36,792 nucleotides of DNA. It comes from Thomasclavelia spiroformis. Its GTDB lineage: Bacteria > Bacillota_I > Bacilli_A > Erysipelotrichales > Coprobacillaceae. Location: NCBI GenBank assembly GCA_018369555.1, contig JAGZCC010000019.1, forward strand, positions 1 through 36,792. Direction: 5' to 3'. The position numbers and the translations under genes are program-made. A model generated the notes under the pieces. The model worked only from the letters and a program-made list of their open reading frames with translations. It was not told the DNA's origin and ran no database searches. This document shows positions 17,039-26,071 of the stretch, piece after piece; position 1 is the stretch's first letter; each line of letters opens with the position of its first letter.

Positions 17039-19372
17039 TTATTTTAATTTTTTATGTCTAATATAAAATTTTTTTATTTGTTTAAATATATAACTAGAAA
17101 AATCAATAAACAACGAAGAATATACAATTAAAGCTAATAAAACAACTAACCAATTAAAACTAATATCAGTTAATTCAAATAATTGTTGACCAATTAGCAT
17201 CAAGATAAAATAAAGTAACTGAGTAATATAAATAACGATTCTACGATATAATGTTAAAGGACGATATATTTTTAATAATGCAAGTAAATAATTCCAACCA
17301 GTAAATAAAATACATATCGTTGCCAACATTAAAGGATTATAATCTAAATACAATCCAATGTTAGTGATCGTTGCTGCTCCAATAGCAATTGTCAATGCAA
17401 AAGGAAATGATTTTTCTAAAACAGTACTTAAAAAATTACCCTTTACATGTTCAAAATTAGCTTCATATGTTAAAAAGAATGTTGGAATTCCTACTCCACA
17501 AGTGCTAATTAAAGAAAGCTGAATCGGTTCAAATGGATAAGCCTGTCCTAAAAAGATAGTGGCAATAGAAATTATTATAGAAAAAATAGTTTTAATTAAA
17601 AACATTGATGCTGACATTGTAATATTGTTAATAACACGTCTTCCTTCATTAACAATATGAGGCATAGCACTAAAATTATTATCTAATAATACTAAATTAG
17701 CAACATTTTTAGCTGCATCACTACCTGCTGCCATTGCAATTGAACAATCTGCCTCTTTAAAGGCCAAAACATCATTAACTCCATCACCACTCATTGCTAC
17801 AGTATGACCAAGACGTTTTAAAGCTAAAACCATTTCTTTTTTTTGCTGTGGTGTTACACGACCGAAGACTGAACAACTTTTAAGAGCATTTTCAAGGTCA
17901 TGGGGTGTCTTTAAAGTTGATGCATCAATATAATGATTAGCATTTTTTAAACCAGCTTTTTTTGCAATTGCGCTAACTGTAAGTGGATCGTCACCAGATA
18001 TTACTTTTAAATCAACCCCTTGTTTATCAAAATAAGCAAGAATTTCTTTGGCATCTTTTCTAATTACGTCACTTAAAACAATAATGCCATAAGGGGTTAA
18101 ATCCAAAGGCAGATCATCTTTTTGCATTACTTCATTACTATGTGCTAAAACTAAAATACGATAACCATCATCAGCATATTTATTGCATAATGTTTCTAGA
18201 TCGTCATTTCCTTGAGGAAATAAAAATTGATATGCGCCTAAATAATAAGTTCCTTTTTGATAAAATGATGCGCCACTATATTTACGATCAGAACTAAAAG
18301 GAATATTATGACATAATTTATAATTACATACTTTAGAGTAATGTTTTTTTAAAGCGTTAGAAGTAACATTTTCATCAGTTGAAGAATTAATTAGATTACC
18401 GATAATTTCATCAATATCAACATTACATATTTTAACATCAAATTCAACTTTCATTGTTCCTTCAGTAATTGTTCCAGTTTTATCAAGACATAAAGTATCT
18501 ACTCGAGCAAGAGTTTCAATACAAAATAGTTCTTGAACCAAAGTTTTTTGCTTTGCAAGATGGAGAACACTGATGGTTAAAGCGATGCTTGTAAGTAGCA
18601 CCAGTCCTTCAGGAATCATTCCAATAATTGCAGCAACAGTACTAACAATTGCATCATTAAAACTTAAATTACCATATAAATATTGCTTTAAAAATAATAA
18701 TAAACCTAGGGGAATAATGATAATACTTATATATTTTAAAATCATATTTAAACTTTGATTCAATTTTGAATCATGTTTTTTTAATTTTTTTGCTTCATTA
18801 GCAATCTTATTAGTATAATTATCATCACCTACATGAATAACTTTACATATTCCTTTACCAGCAGTAACAAAGCTTCCTGAAAAAAGTTTATCACCAATCT
18901 GTTTTAAAATTGGATCAGCTTCGCCGGTTAATAAAGCCTCATTAGCTTCAATATAACCATCAACTAAAATACTATCTGATGGTATTTGCATACCAGTATG
19001 TAAAATCAAATAATCATCTAAAACAATTTCATCGATTGCAATCGTCTTTGTTATACCATTACGGATGACATCAATTTTAGAAGTAACAATGATCTTAAGT
19101 CGATCTAAGGTGATTTTTGCTTTTATTTCCTGATATATGCCGGCGATTGTATTAATAATAATGACTAAGAAAAATAAGGTATTTTTATATGAACCAACAA
19201 ATATCAGTAATACTAATAAAGTAACATTAATCATATTGAAAAAAGTAACTGTATTATTAATTAAAATTTCTTTGTAAGATTTAGTGATTTTGTTATCAAC
19301 ATTATTAACTTTTCCTTCATTAATTCTTTGAGTAACTTCTTGATCACTTAAACCGCTAAATTTTTTTTCCAT
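17039..19372 (-). CDS. P-type cation-transporting ATPase (CtpE/MgtA-like)
   Basis: A 777-residue E1-E2 ATPase. It has the actuator motif TGEAD, the phosphorylation motif DKTGT with Asp297, the hinge GDGVND and about 8-10 membrane spans. There is no N-terminal heavy-metal domain and no CPC motif, so Cu/Zn/Cd pumps are unlikely. The compact size resembles CtpE-type calcium pumps and the streptococcal manganese exporter. I looked for a yybP-ykoY manganese riboswitch upstream and did not see one. GAGGCG precedes the ATG. It lies 20 bases upstream of the AbgA-like gene on the same strand, so the two may be cotranscribed. The ion is unknown. Confidence 0.88.
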   Translation of the reverse strand: MEKKFSGLSDQEVTQRINEGKVNNVDNKITKSYKEILINNTVTFFNMINVTLLVLLIFVGSYKNTLFFLVIIINTIAGIYQEIKAKITLDRLKIIVTSKIDVIRNGITKTIAIDEIVLDDYLILHTGMQIPSDSILVDGYIEANEALLTGEADPILKQIGDKLFSGSFVTAGKGICKVIHVGDDNYTNKIANEAKKLKKHDSKLNQSLNMILKYISIIIIPLGLLLFLKQYLYGNLSFNDAIVSTVAAIIGMIPEGLVLLTSIALTISVLHLAKQKTLVQELFCIETLARVDTLCLDKTGTITEGTMKVEFDVKICNVDIDEIIGNLINSSTDENVTSNALKKHYSKVCNYKLCHNIPFSSDRKYSGASFYQKGTYYLGAYQFLFPQGNDDLETLCNKYADDGYRILVLAHSNEVMQKDDLPLDLTPYGIIVLSDVIRKDAKEILAYFDKQGVDLKVISGDDPLTVSAIAKKAGLKNANHYIDASTLKTPHDLENALKSCSVFGRVTPQQKKEMVLALKRLGHTVAMSGDGVNDVLAFKEADCSIAMAAGSDAAKNVANLVLLDNNFSAMPHIVNEGRRVINNITMSASMFLIKTIFSIIISIATIFLGQAYPFEPIQLSLISTCGVGIPTFFLTYEANFEHVKGNFLSTVLEKSFPFALTIAIGAATITNIGLYLDYNPLMLATICILFTGWNYLLALLKIYRPLTLYRRIVIYITQLLYFILMLIGQQLFELTDISFNWLVVLLALIVYSSLFIDFSSYIFKQIKKFYIRHKKLK

Positions 19373-19390
19373 AATATCGCCTCTATATTA

Positions 19391-19419
19391 ATTTTAGCTT
19401 AATTGAATTAATTAAACAA
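19391..19419 (-). promoter_or_regulatory. Probable sigma-A promoter of the P-type ATPase gene
   Basis: On the minus strand, TTGTTT (19414-19419) is followed by 17 bases and TAAAAT (19391-19396), 19 bases upstream of the ATG. Confidence 0.5.
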
Positions 19420-19705
19420 CCTCAGGAATATAAATAATTGTTAAAATAACACATTATTAAAATAAAAATATCGAGATGTTGAAAATTCCTAACGTTATAA
19501 AATTATCTAGAATTTGTTGTTTTAAAAAATATTTTATTATCTTAAAGCTGTTAAATGATAAGTAGATAAGATATTTAATGTTAAAAAATAAAAGGGGTGA
19601 TATTTTTTAATATTAAATAAAAAGAACAATTATGTTACTTATAAGGGCTAAAAAACAATATTTATTTTGAATTAGTGCATTTGTTAATTTTAAATTCAAG
19701 GAAGA
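19420..19705. other. AT-rich intergenic stretch without visible genes
   Basis: This lies between the divergent P-type ATPase and citrate synthase genes. It contains frequent stops in all frames, no start with a ribosome binding site leading to an open frame, and no hairpin with a T-run that I can see. It is probably only upstream regulatory DNA. Confidence 0.5.
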
Positions 19706-19737
19706 TTGTATACAATTATACCAAATAATGATATAAT
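19706..19737 (+). promoter_or_regulatory. Citrate synthase promoter with overlapping palindrome TTGTATACAA
   Basis: The extended -10 TGATATAAT (TATAAT at 19732-19737) is spaced 17 bases from the -35-like TATACA (19709-19714). The perfect palindrome TTGTATACAA (19706-19715) covers the -35 region, the usual position of a repressor operator. Nine of its bases (TGTATACAA) recur at 22861-22869. Confidence 0.5.
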
Positions 19738-19763
19738 ACACATAAAGTTTAGGGGGTGTATAT

Positions 19764-21104
19764 ATGAGTGAGTTTATTAATGGTTTTCTAAAAAAGGTTA
19801 GAAAAGATGAATATCGTATAGATAATGAGCTCTATTCAAAATATGATGTAAAAAAAGGTTTAAGAAATGAAGATGGTACCGGAGTTCTCGTTGGTTTGAC
19901 TAAAATATCAGATGTTGTGGGGTATAAAAGAGTTGATGGTAAAAAAATAGATTGTCATGGTGAATTGTATTATCGGGGAATTAATGTTAGTGATATTATT
20001 AATAAAAGAAAATCACATCAAAGATTTTTATTTGAAGAGACATGTTTTTTGATTTTGTTTGGATATTTACCTGATGAAGAAGAATTAAATAAATTTAAAG
20101 ATGAAATGTCTAAATATTATGAATTACCGCCAAATTATTTAGAGTCGAAAATATTGGGCTTTCCTTCAAAGAATTTAATGAATAAATTACAACAGGAAGT
20201 TTTGATGTTATATTCATATGATGATGATCCAGATAATGTTAGTCCTAAAGAAATGATGTATAAAGGTCTAAATTTAATTGCTAAAATACCATTAATTGTG
20301 TGTTATGCTTATCGAAGTAAAGTGCATTATTTTGATAAAGAAAGTTTATATATTCATCAAATTAGATATGATTTATCAATAGCTGAAAATATTTTATACC
20401 TACTTAGAGATAATAAGCAATTTACTCAAAAAGAAGCAGAAGTTTTAGATATGTGTTTGGTATTACATGCAGATCATGGTGGGGGAAATAATTCTACTTT
20501 TACTAATGTTGTTATTAGTTCTACAGGAACTGATATTTATTCCAGTTTTGCAGGGGCAATTGGTTCATTAAAAGGACCGAAGCATGGTGGTGCTAACTTG
20601 GCGGTAATGCAACAAATGCTTCTTGCAATCGATGAAATAGGGATTGAGGCTACTGATCAAGCAATTGAAAATATTGTTAATAAAATTTTAGATAAGCAAT
20701 TTAATGATAAAAGCGGTTTGATTTATGGTATTGGTCATGCTGTATATACAATTAGTGATCCTCGTTGTGTTATTTTAAGACAACAGTGTAAGGAATTAGC
20801 TAAAGAAAAGGGACGAGATAAAGAATTTGATTTTTACTATCGATTTGAACAAGCTGCAATTAAGGCGATAAAAAAACGCAAGGGAATTACTGTTTGTGCA
20901 AATGTTGATTTTTATAGTGGTTTGATTTATGATATGTTATCAATTCCTCGTGAATTATATACATTAATGTTTGTGGTTGCACGTACAGTAGGCTGGTTAG
21001 CTCATAATATTGAAAATAAATTATATTCTGGTAGAATTATTCGACCAGCAGCTAAATATGTTGGTGAAACACATGAATATGTACCGTTAGATAAAAGAAA
21101 GTAA
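19764..21104 (+). CDS. gltA: Citrate synthase
   Basis: A 446-residue citrate/2-methylcitrate synthase family enzyme that condenses oxaloacetate with acetyl-CoA. Catalytic residues are readable: His238 in ADHGGGN, His325 in GIGHAVY and Asp382 in NVDFYSG, with KGPKHGGAN nearby. It has a longer N-terminal region than the roughly 380-residue Bacillus enzymes. AGGGGG precedes the ATG. No aconitase or isocitrate dehydrogenase is adjacent, so it may feed glutamate synthesis from an incomplete cycle. 2-methylcitrate synthase activity cannot be excluded. Confidence 0.93.
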   Translation: MSEFINGFLKKVRKDEYRIDNELYSKYDVKKGLRNEDGTGVLVGLTKISDVVGYKRVDGKKIDCHGELYYRGINVSDIINKRKSHQRFLFEETCFLILFGYLPDEEELNKFKDEMSKYYELPPNYLESKILGFPSKNLMNKLQQEVLMLYSYDDDPDNVSPKEMMYKGLNLIAKIPLIVCYAYRSKVHYFDKESLYIHQIRYDLSIAENILYLLRDNKQFTQKEAEVLDMCLVLHADHGGGNNSTFTNVVISSTGTDIYSSFAGAIGSLKGPKHGGANLAVMQQMLLAIDEIGIEATDQAIENIVNKILDKQFNDKSGLIYGIGHAVYTISDPRCVILRQQCKELAKEKGRDKEFDFYYRFEQAAIKAIKKRKGITVCANVDFYSGLIYDMLSIPRELYTLMFVVARTVGWLAHNIENKLYSGRIIRPAAKYVGETHEYVPLDKRK

Positions 21105-21109
21105 ATTAA

Positions 21110-21146
21110 AAAAGTGCTAAATCCAATTTAAGAATTTAGCACTTTT
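21110..21146. terminator. Bidirectional terminator between citrate synthase and aminotransferase
   Basis: AAAAGTGCTAAAT (21110-21122) pairs perfectly with ATTTAGCACTTTT (21134-21146). The minus-strand aminotransferase stop begins 3 bases beyond. Confidence 0.9.
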
Positions 21147-21148
21147 AT

Positions 21149-22213
21149 TTATTTAATATAGCGAACCCAACCGTATTTATCTTCTAAACGTCCCCATTGA
21201 ATACCAGTTAAAGTATCATATAATTTTTGTGTTAATTCACCGGTTTTAAAGTCATTAATAACAACTTCTTCACCTTTATAACATAATTGACCAACTGGTG
21301 AAATAACGGCAGCAGTTCCTGTTCCAAAAGCTTCACTAAGCTTACCATTACGTCCGGCTTCCATCAACTCATCAATACTTAATTCACGTTCTTCTACTTT
21401 ATATCCCCAATCTTTAAGAATGTGAATGATTGAATCACGAGTAACCCCTGGTAATACTGAACCTTCAAGTGGTGCAGTAACTACAGTATTATCAATTACA
21501 AACATAACATTCATAGTTCCAACTTCTTCAACATATTTACGATGTACCCCATCTAACCATAATACTTGTGTATAACCATGGGATTCTGCTTTAACTTGAG
21601 CAGCAATACTTGCAGCGTAATTCCCACCACATTTTGTAAAGCCTGTTCCACCTTTTACAGCACGAACATATTCATCTTCAACCCAAATTTTTACAGGATT
21701 TACACCTTCAGGATAATAATTACCAACCGGTGATAAAATAATGACAAATGTATAAGATTTAGCCGGATGTACGCCTACACCTGCTTCACTTGCAAACATA
21801 AATGGACGAATATATAAAGATGTATCTTTTGCAGTTGGAATCCAATCTTGTTCATATTTAACAATTGCTTCAACTGCTTCAACAAACATATCTTCTGGTA
21901 ATTCTGCCATACAAATACGTTTATTTGAATTAATCATTCTTCGTGCATTCATTTCAGGTCTAAATAATGTTATTTCACCTTTGGGGTTACGATATGCCTT
22001 TAAACCTTCGAATGTTTCTTGGGCATAATGTAATACCATTGTTGCTGGATCCATTGGAATAGGTGCATAAGGAACGATTCTAGCATCATGCCAACCAACA
22101 CCTTCAGTATAATCCATCATAAACATATGATCAGTAAAATAATTTCCAAAACCTAGATTATTTTGATCTGGTTTAACTTTAAGCGTCTTAGCTCTTTCAA
22201 TTTTAATTTCCAC
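21149..22213 (-). CDS. ilvE: Branched-chain amino acid aminotransferase
   Basis: A 354-residue PLP enzyme (fold type IV, longer class II form) interconverting leucine, isoleucine and valine with their 2-oxo acids using 2-oxoglutarate/glutamate. It shows ETFEGLKAYR (66-75), FRPEMNARRM (84-93) and the PLP-lysine region TGFTKCGGNYA with Lys194, plus GTAAVISPVG near the end. The start is GTG 22213, with AAGGGGG nine bases ahead. It has its own promoter and no linked ilv/leu genes. Confidence 0.94.
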   Translation of the reverse strand: MEIKIERAKTLKVKPDQNNLGFGNYFTDHMFMMDYTEGVGWHDARIVPYAPIPMDPATMVLHYAQETFEGLKAYRNPKGEITLFRPEMNARRMINSNKRICMAELPEDMFVEAVEAIVKYEQDWIPTAKDTSLYIRPFMFASEAGVGVHPAKSYTFVIILSPVGNYYPEGVNPVKIWVEDEYVRAVKGGTGFTKCGGNYAASIAAQVKAESHGYTQVLWLDGVHRKYVEEVGTMNVMFVIDNTVVTAPLEGSVLPGVTRDSIIHILKDWGYKVEERELSIDELMEAGRNGKLSEAFGTGTAAVISPVGQLCYKGEEVVINDFKTGELTQKLYDTLTGIQWGRLEDKYGWVRYIK

Positions 22214-22242
22214 TCTTAACTACCCCCTTTAAGTTATTTATA

Positions 22243-22271
22243 AGTATACTCTTATTTAAGGCGGGTTACAA
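22243..22271 (-). promoter_or_regulatory. Sigma-A promoter of ilvE
   Basis: On the minus strand, TTGTAA (22266-22271), exactly 17 bases, then TATACT (22243-22248), lies 29 bases upstream of the GTG start. Confidence 0.6.
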
Positions 22272-22282
22272 GATGCAATTAA

Positions 22283-22801
22283 TTATTTTATGTCAATATG
22301 TAAATTTTTTATAATTTCAAGAGCTTTTTGCTGTAATGATAAATTATTACTAGCAATTCCTTGATGATCAACGACAATTCTAGTATTTGGTAATGCCGCT
22401 TTAATAATTACTGCATTAGAAATGACACAGATATTAGAAACGACACCAACAATAGTAATTTCATCATATTTTTTGTCTTTTAAATAATTTCCAAGTTCTA
22501 AAGAACCAAAAGTATTCTTTTTTATTTTTTTATCATTACTAGCTAAATCATTAACCTTTCCATATAATTGCCAACCATCACTATTTTCAATACAATGTGC
22601 AATCGGCAAATTTTTACCTTCATTAGTATTTAAATAATTATCGTCGTGTGTATCATAGGTAAAGATAACATCATCATGATGGTCGTGATATTTAGTGATT
22701 AATTCAACTAAATAGCCTTCAATATCTCTTGCTTGTTCAAAACCTAAACTGCCACTTACAAAATCATTTTGATAATCAATTACAACTAATAATTTTTTCA
22801 T
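22283..22801 (-). CDS. Isochorismatase-fold cysteine hydrolase (nicotinamidase-like)
   Basis: A 172-residue hydrolase. The likely triad is Asp9 in VVIDYQNDF, a Lys at about 94-95, and Cys125 in GVVSNICV. Metal-ligand residues typical of nicotinamidase are present: DTH (50-52) and LPIAHC (His69), with EGKNLP between. It is therefore probably a PncA-type enzyme converting nicotinamide to nicotinate for NAD salvage, although it is on the short side. Other isochorismatase-fold amidases cannot be excluded. GAGGTG precedes the ATG. It is transcribed divergently from the MBL/feo operon. Confidence 0.82.
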   Translation of the reverse strand: MKKLLVVIDYQNDFVSGSLGFEQARDIEGYLVELITKYHDHHDDVIFTYDTHDDNYLNTNEGKNLPIAHCIENSDGWQLYGKVNDLASNDKKIKKNTFGSLELGNYLKDKKYDEITIVGVVSNICVISNAVIIKAALPNTRIVVDHQGIASNNLSLQQKALEIIKNLHIDIK

Positions 22802-22844
22802 AATAACACCTCATATATAATATTTTTATATATAATCACTTTAT

Positions 22845-22869
22845 CATTATTTCTAAATAATGTATACAA
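22845..22869. promoter_or_regulatory. Inverted repeat and palindromic motif in a divergent promoter region
   Basis: CATTATTT (22845-22852) and AAATAATG (22855-22862) form an inverted repeat with a 2-base spacer, overlapping TGTATACAA (22861-22869). The site sits between the isochorismatase-like gene and the MBL-feoAB operon, so it is a candidate operator. It does not match a Fur box closely enough for me to name the regulator. Confidence 0.35.
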
Positions 22870-22970
22870 GATTATATTTTTATTATATATTATTATAAGT
22901 AAAAAAATGTTTGATTAATTTAACTATAAAGTTTTAATAATTTGTTGTATAATTTGACTTGGAGGATTTT

Positions 22971-23771
22971 ATGGAGAAATTAATAATACTTGGAACTGGA
23001 AATGCAGGTGTTAAAAATTGTTATAATACTTGTTTTGCATTAAAAGATAAAAATGAATATTTACTTGTTGATGCAGGGGGTGGCAATGGTATTTTAAAGC
23101 AATTAGATTTGGCACAAATTGATTTAAAATTAATAAAATATATGATTGTTACACATAGTCATAGTGATCATGTTCTTGGGACTGTTTGGGTTTTTAGGAT
23201 GATTGCAACAATGATAATAAATGATCAATATGATGGTAATTTTCAAATCTATTGTCATGATGAATTGGTTGATACGCTTAAAATAATTATTAAATTGACA
23301 GTACAAGAAAAACTATATAATTTAATTGATCAACGTATTTTTATCAATGAAGTAAAAGATGGTCAATCTTTAATTATTTTAAATCACGTAATAACCTTTT
23401 TTGATATTCATTCAACTAAAATCAAACAGTTTGGTTTTAATATCGCATTAGAAGATGGAAAACTGACATGTTTAGGTGATGAACCGTATCATGAAGCGTG
23501 TTATCAATATGCATATAAAGCCAAATGGTTATTGTGTGAAGCTTTTTGTTTAGATAAACAAAAAGATATTTTCAAACCCTATGAAAAACATCATTCAACT
23601 GTTAAAGATGCAAGTTTGATAGCTGATTCATTAGAAGTTAAAAACTTGATATTGTATCATAGTGAAGAAACGAATTTAGAAAAACGTAAACAATTATATA
23701 CAAATGAAGCTAAATTATATTTTAATGGTAATATTTATGTACCAGATGATTTAGAAATATTTAAATTATAA
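22971..23771 (+). CDS. MBL-fold metallo-hydrolase (RNase Z-like)
   Basis: A 266-residue metallo-beta-lactamase-fold protein. The metal motif THSHSDH is at 61-67, with LLVDAGGGNG (31-40) before it, a metal-bridging Asp in CLGDEPYHEAC and a late YHSEE histidine. It resembles RNase Z/ElaC-like and arylsulfatase-like MBL proteins, but the exosite needed for tRNA 3' processing is not evident, so I give no specific substrate. The frame is open from TTG 22959, but GGAGG at 22961-22965 fits ATG 22971. feoA follows after 11 bases, so it heads the ferrous iron operon. A TATAAT lies at 22948-22953. Confidence 0.85.
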   Translation: MEKLIILGTGNAGVKNCYNTCFALKDKNEYLLVDAGGGNGILKQLDLAQIDLKLIKYMIVTHSHSDHVLGTVWVFRMIATMIINDQYDGNFQIYCHDELVDTLKIIIKLTVQEKLYNLIDQRIFINEVKDGQSLIILNHVITFFDIHSTKIKQFGFNIALEDGKLTCLGDEPYHEACYQYAYKAKWLLCEAFCLDKQKDIFKPYEKHHSTVKDASLIADSLEVKNLILYHSEETNLEKRKQLYTNEAKLYFNGNIYVPDDLEIFKL

Positions 23772-23782
23772 AGGGGGATTTT

Positions 23783-24019
23783 ATGACATTAGATAAATTA
23801 GAACCGGGGATGAGTGGAAAAATTACAGTAGTTCATGGTGAAGGATTACTTAGAAGACGGTTGTTAGAAATGGGGTTAACCCCTAAAACAATTGTCAAAG
23901 TGCGTAAGGTTGCGCCTATGAAAGATCCAATTGAATTATATTTACGTAGTTATGTTTTAACAATTAGAAAAGATGATGCAGCGATGATTGAAATTGAGGT
24001 GATCGATGATGGTAAATAA
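23783..24019 (+). CDS. feoA: Ferrous iron transport protein A
   Basis: A 78-residue SH3-like cytosolic accessory of the Fe(II) transporter FeoB. It shows the family pattern: MTLDKLEPGMSGKI, RRRLLEMGLTP (24-34) and the beta-rich end DPIELYLRSYVLTIRKDDA. AAAGGGGG precedes the ATG. Its end overlaps feoB by 14 bases, so the two are translationally coupled. Full length for the family. Confidence 0.94.
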   Translation: MTLDKLEPGMSGKITVVHGEGLLRRRLLEMGLTPKTIVKVRKVAPMKDPIELYLRSYVLTIRKDDAAMIEIEVIDDGK

Positions 24020-26024
24020 AACAATTGCATTGATTGGTAACCAAAACTGTGGAAAAACAACTTTATTTAATGCTTTAACTGGTTCAAATCAACATGTTGG
24101 AAATTTTCCAGGAGTTACAGTTGAGCAAAAATCAGGAATGATCAAACGACATCCAAATATTAAATTAGTTGATTTACCCGGTATTTATTCATTGACTCCA
24201 TATACTATGGAAGAAATCGTTTCAACTGATTTTTTAATCCAAGAAAAACCATCTATGATTATTAATATTATTGATGCTACAAGTATCGAAAGAAACTTAT
24301 ATTTAACAATGCAGTTATTAGAATTGAATATCCCGATGATTTTAGCATTAAATATGATGGATGAAGTAATTAATAGTGGTAATTGTATTGATATTGATGG
24401 TTTACAAGATGCTTTGGGGATTAAAGTTATCCCAATTTCTGCAAGTAAGAATGAAGGAATTGAAGCATTGATTGAAGCGCTTGAGGAAACTTTAATAGAA
24501 AAAAACTGTTTTCATCTAGATTTATGTAGTGGAGAAATTCATAAAGCAATTCACTCAATTAGTCATTTGATTGAAGAAAATATTAATAAAACAAATTTAC
24601 CTAATCGTTTTGCAGTTACTAAAGTAATTGAAGGTAATGAAGATATTATAAAACAATTACAGCTGGATGAACATCAATTGCATATTATTGATCATATTAT
24701 TAAAGATATGGAACAAAAAGAAGGCTTGGATAAAGATGCGGCATTAGTAGAGATGCGATATCAGACAATTGAAAGTATTACTAGTAAAACTGTATTTAAA
24801 GAACAGGAAACAAATAGTCAATTAAGGTCAGAAAAAATTGATGCAATTTTAACTCATAAATATTTTGGTATCCCAATTTTTATTTTAATAATGTTAATGA
24901 TTTTTATTTTAACATTTAATGTGATTGGAGCCCCTTTACAGTCATTAATGGAAAGTGGAATTGATTTTATTACGAATACAATTATTAATTTTTTAAAAAA
25001 TCAAGATGTTGCTTCGTGGTTGATTTCTTTATTACAAGATGGTGTATTTGCAGGAGTAGGGAGTGTGCTTTCATTTTTACCGTTAATAGTTGTTTTATTT
25101 TTCTTTTTATCATTACTTGAAGATAGTGGTTATATGGCTAGAGTTGCTTTTGTCATGGATAAATTATTAAGAAAAATTGGTCTATCAGGTAAATCATTTG
25201 TCCCAATGTTAATTGGTTTTGGTTGTTCAGTTCCGGCGATTATGGCAGCTAGAACATTATCCTCACAGCGTGATCGTAAAATGACAATTATTGTTACACC
25301 TTTTATGTCATGCAGTGCTAAATTACCGATTTATGGGATGGTTATTGCAGCATTTTTTAGCAATAAAGCCCCGTTAGTAATGATTACAATTTATTGTATT
25401 GGAATTTTAGTGGCAATTTGTTCAGCTTTGTTATTAAAGGCTACAGTTTTTCCTGGAGATCCTATTCCTTTTATTATGGAATTACCAAGTTACCGGATAC
25501 CGGCTGCTAAAAATGTTATTATGCATATGTGGGAAAAAGCAAAGGATTTTTTGAAAAAAGCTTTTACAATTATTTTTGTAGCTTCTTTATTGATTTGGTT
25601 TTTACAAAGCTTTAATTTTAGATTTGAAATGGTAAGTGATAGTTCTGATAGTATTTTAGCGTATATTGGTAGTAAATTAGCTTTTATTTTTGAACCATTA
25701 GGATTTTCAGATTGGCGTTTATCAACTTCATTAATCACAGGAATTACTGCTAAAGAATCAGTTGTTTCAACATTATCAGTATTAACCAATTCATCAACAC
25801 CTGATGCTCTATATCAGTCTTTGCATATGTTGTTGACACCAGCTAGTGCATTTGCTTTTTTAACTTTTACCGTTTTATATATGCCTTGTGTTGCAGCGTT
25901 TGCGGCAACTAAAAGGGAATTAGGCTCTCTTTATCAAGCAATTTTAACTGCCTTATATCAAACAACAATTGCATATATCGTTGCGTTTATTGTTTATCAT
26001 ATTGCCTTATTGATTTCTTTGTAA
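24006..26024 (+). CDS. feoB: Ferrous iron transporter B
   Basis: A 672-residue inner-membrane Fe(II) importer. The N-terminal G domain has GNQNCGKTT (11-19), G3 DLPG (56-59) and G4 NMMD (116-119). A helical region follows (about 180-275), and then the membrane part with paired gate motifs, GFGCSVPAIMAAR and the later YMPCVAAFAATKRE. ATG 24006 and ATG 24009 are both possible starts inside the end of feoA. No feoC gene follows; the next gene is a LUD protein after a short gap. Confidence 0.95.
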   Translation: MMVNKTIALIGNQNCGKTTLFNALTGSNQHVGNFPGVTVEQKSGMIKRHPNIKLVDLPGIYSLTPYTMEEIVSTDFLIQEKPSMIINIIDATSIERNLYLTMQLLELNIPMILALNMMDEVINSGNCIDIDGLQDALGIKVIPISASKNEGIEALIEALEETLIEKNCFHLDLCSGEIHKAIHSISHLIEENINKTNLPNRFAVTKVIEGNEDIIKQLQLDEHQLHIIDHIIKDMEQKEGLDKDAALVEMRYQTIESITSKTVFKEQETNSQLRSEKIDAILTHKYFGIPIFILIMLMIFILTFNVIGAPLQSLMESGIDFITNTIINFLKNQDVASWLISLLQDGVFAGVGSVLSFLPLIVVLFFFLSLLEDSGYMARVAFVMDKLLRKIGLSGKSFVPMLIGFGCSVPAIMAARTLSSQRDRKMTIIVTPFMSCSAKLPIYGMVIAAFFSNKAPLVMITIYCIGILVAICSALLLKATVFPGDPIPFIMELPSYRIPAAKNVIMHMWEKAKDFLKKAFTIIFVASLLIWFLQSFNFRFEMVSDSSDSILAYIGSKLAFIFEPLGFSDWRLSTSLITGITAKESVVSTLSVLTNSSTPDALYQSLHMLLTPASAFAFLTFTVLYMPCVAAFAATKRELGSLYQAILTALYQTTIAYIVAFIVYHIALLISL

Positions 26025-26071
26025 ACAAATAATATAATAGTATTATAGATGTTTTGAAAGGACTTACAATT

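Noticed and set aside
19373..19763. A yybP-ykoY manganese riboswitch ahead of the P-type ATPase
   Set aside because: None of the conserved segments of that riboswitch could be found in the upstream DNA on the minus strand.
22845..22862. Fur box for feoAB
   Set aside because: The inverted repeat matches only part of the Fur 7-1-7 consensus and lies about 110 bases from the operon start, so the regulator is left unnamed.
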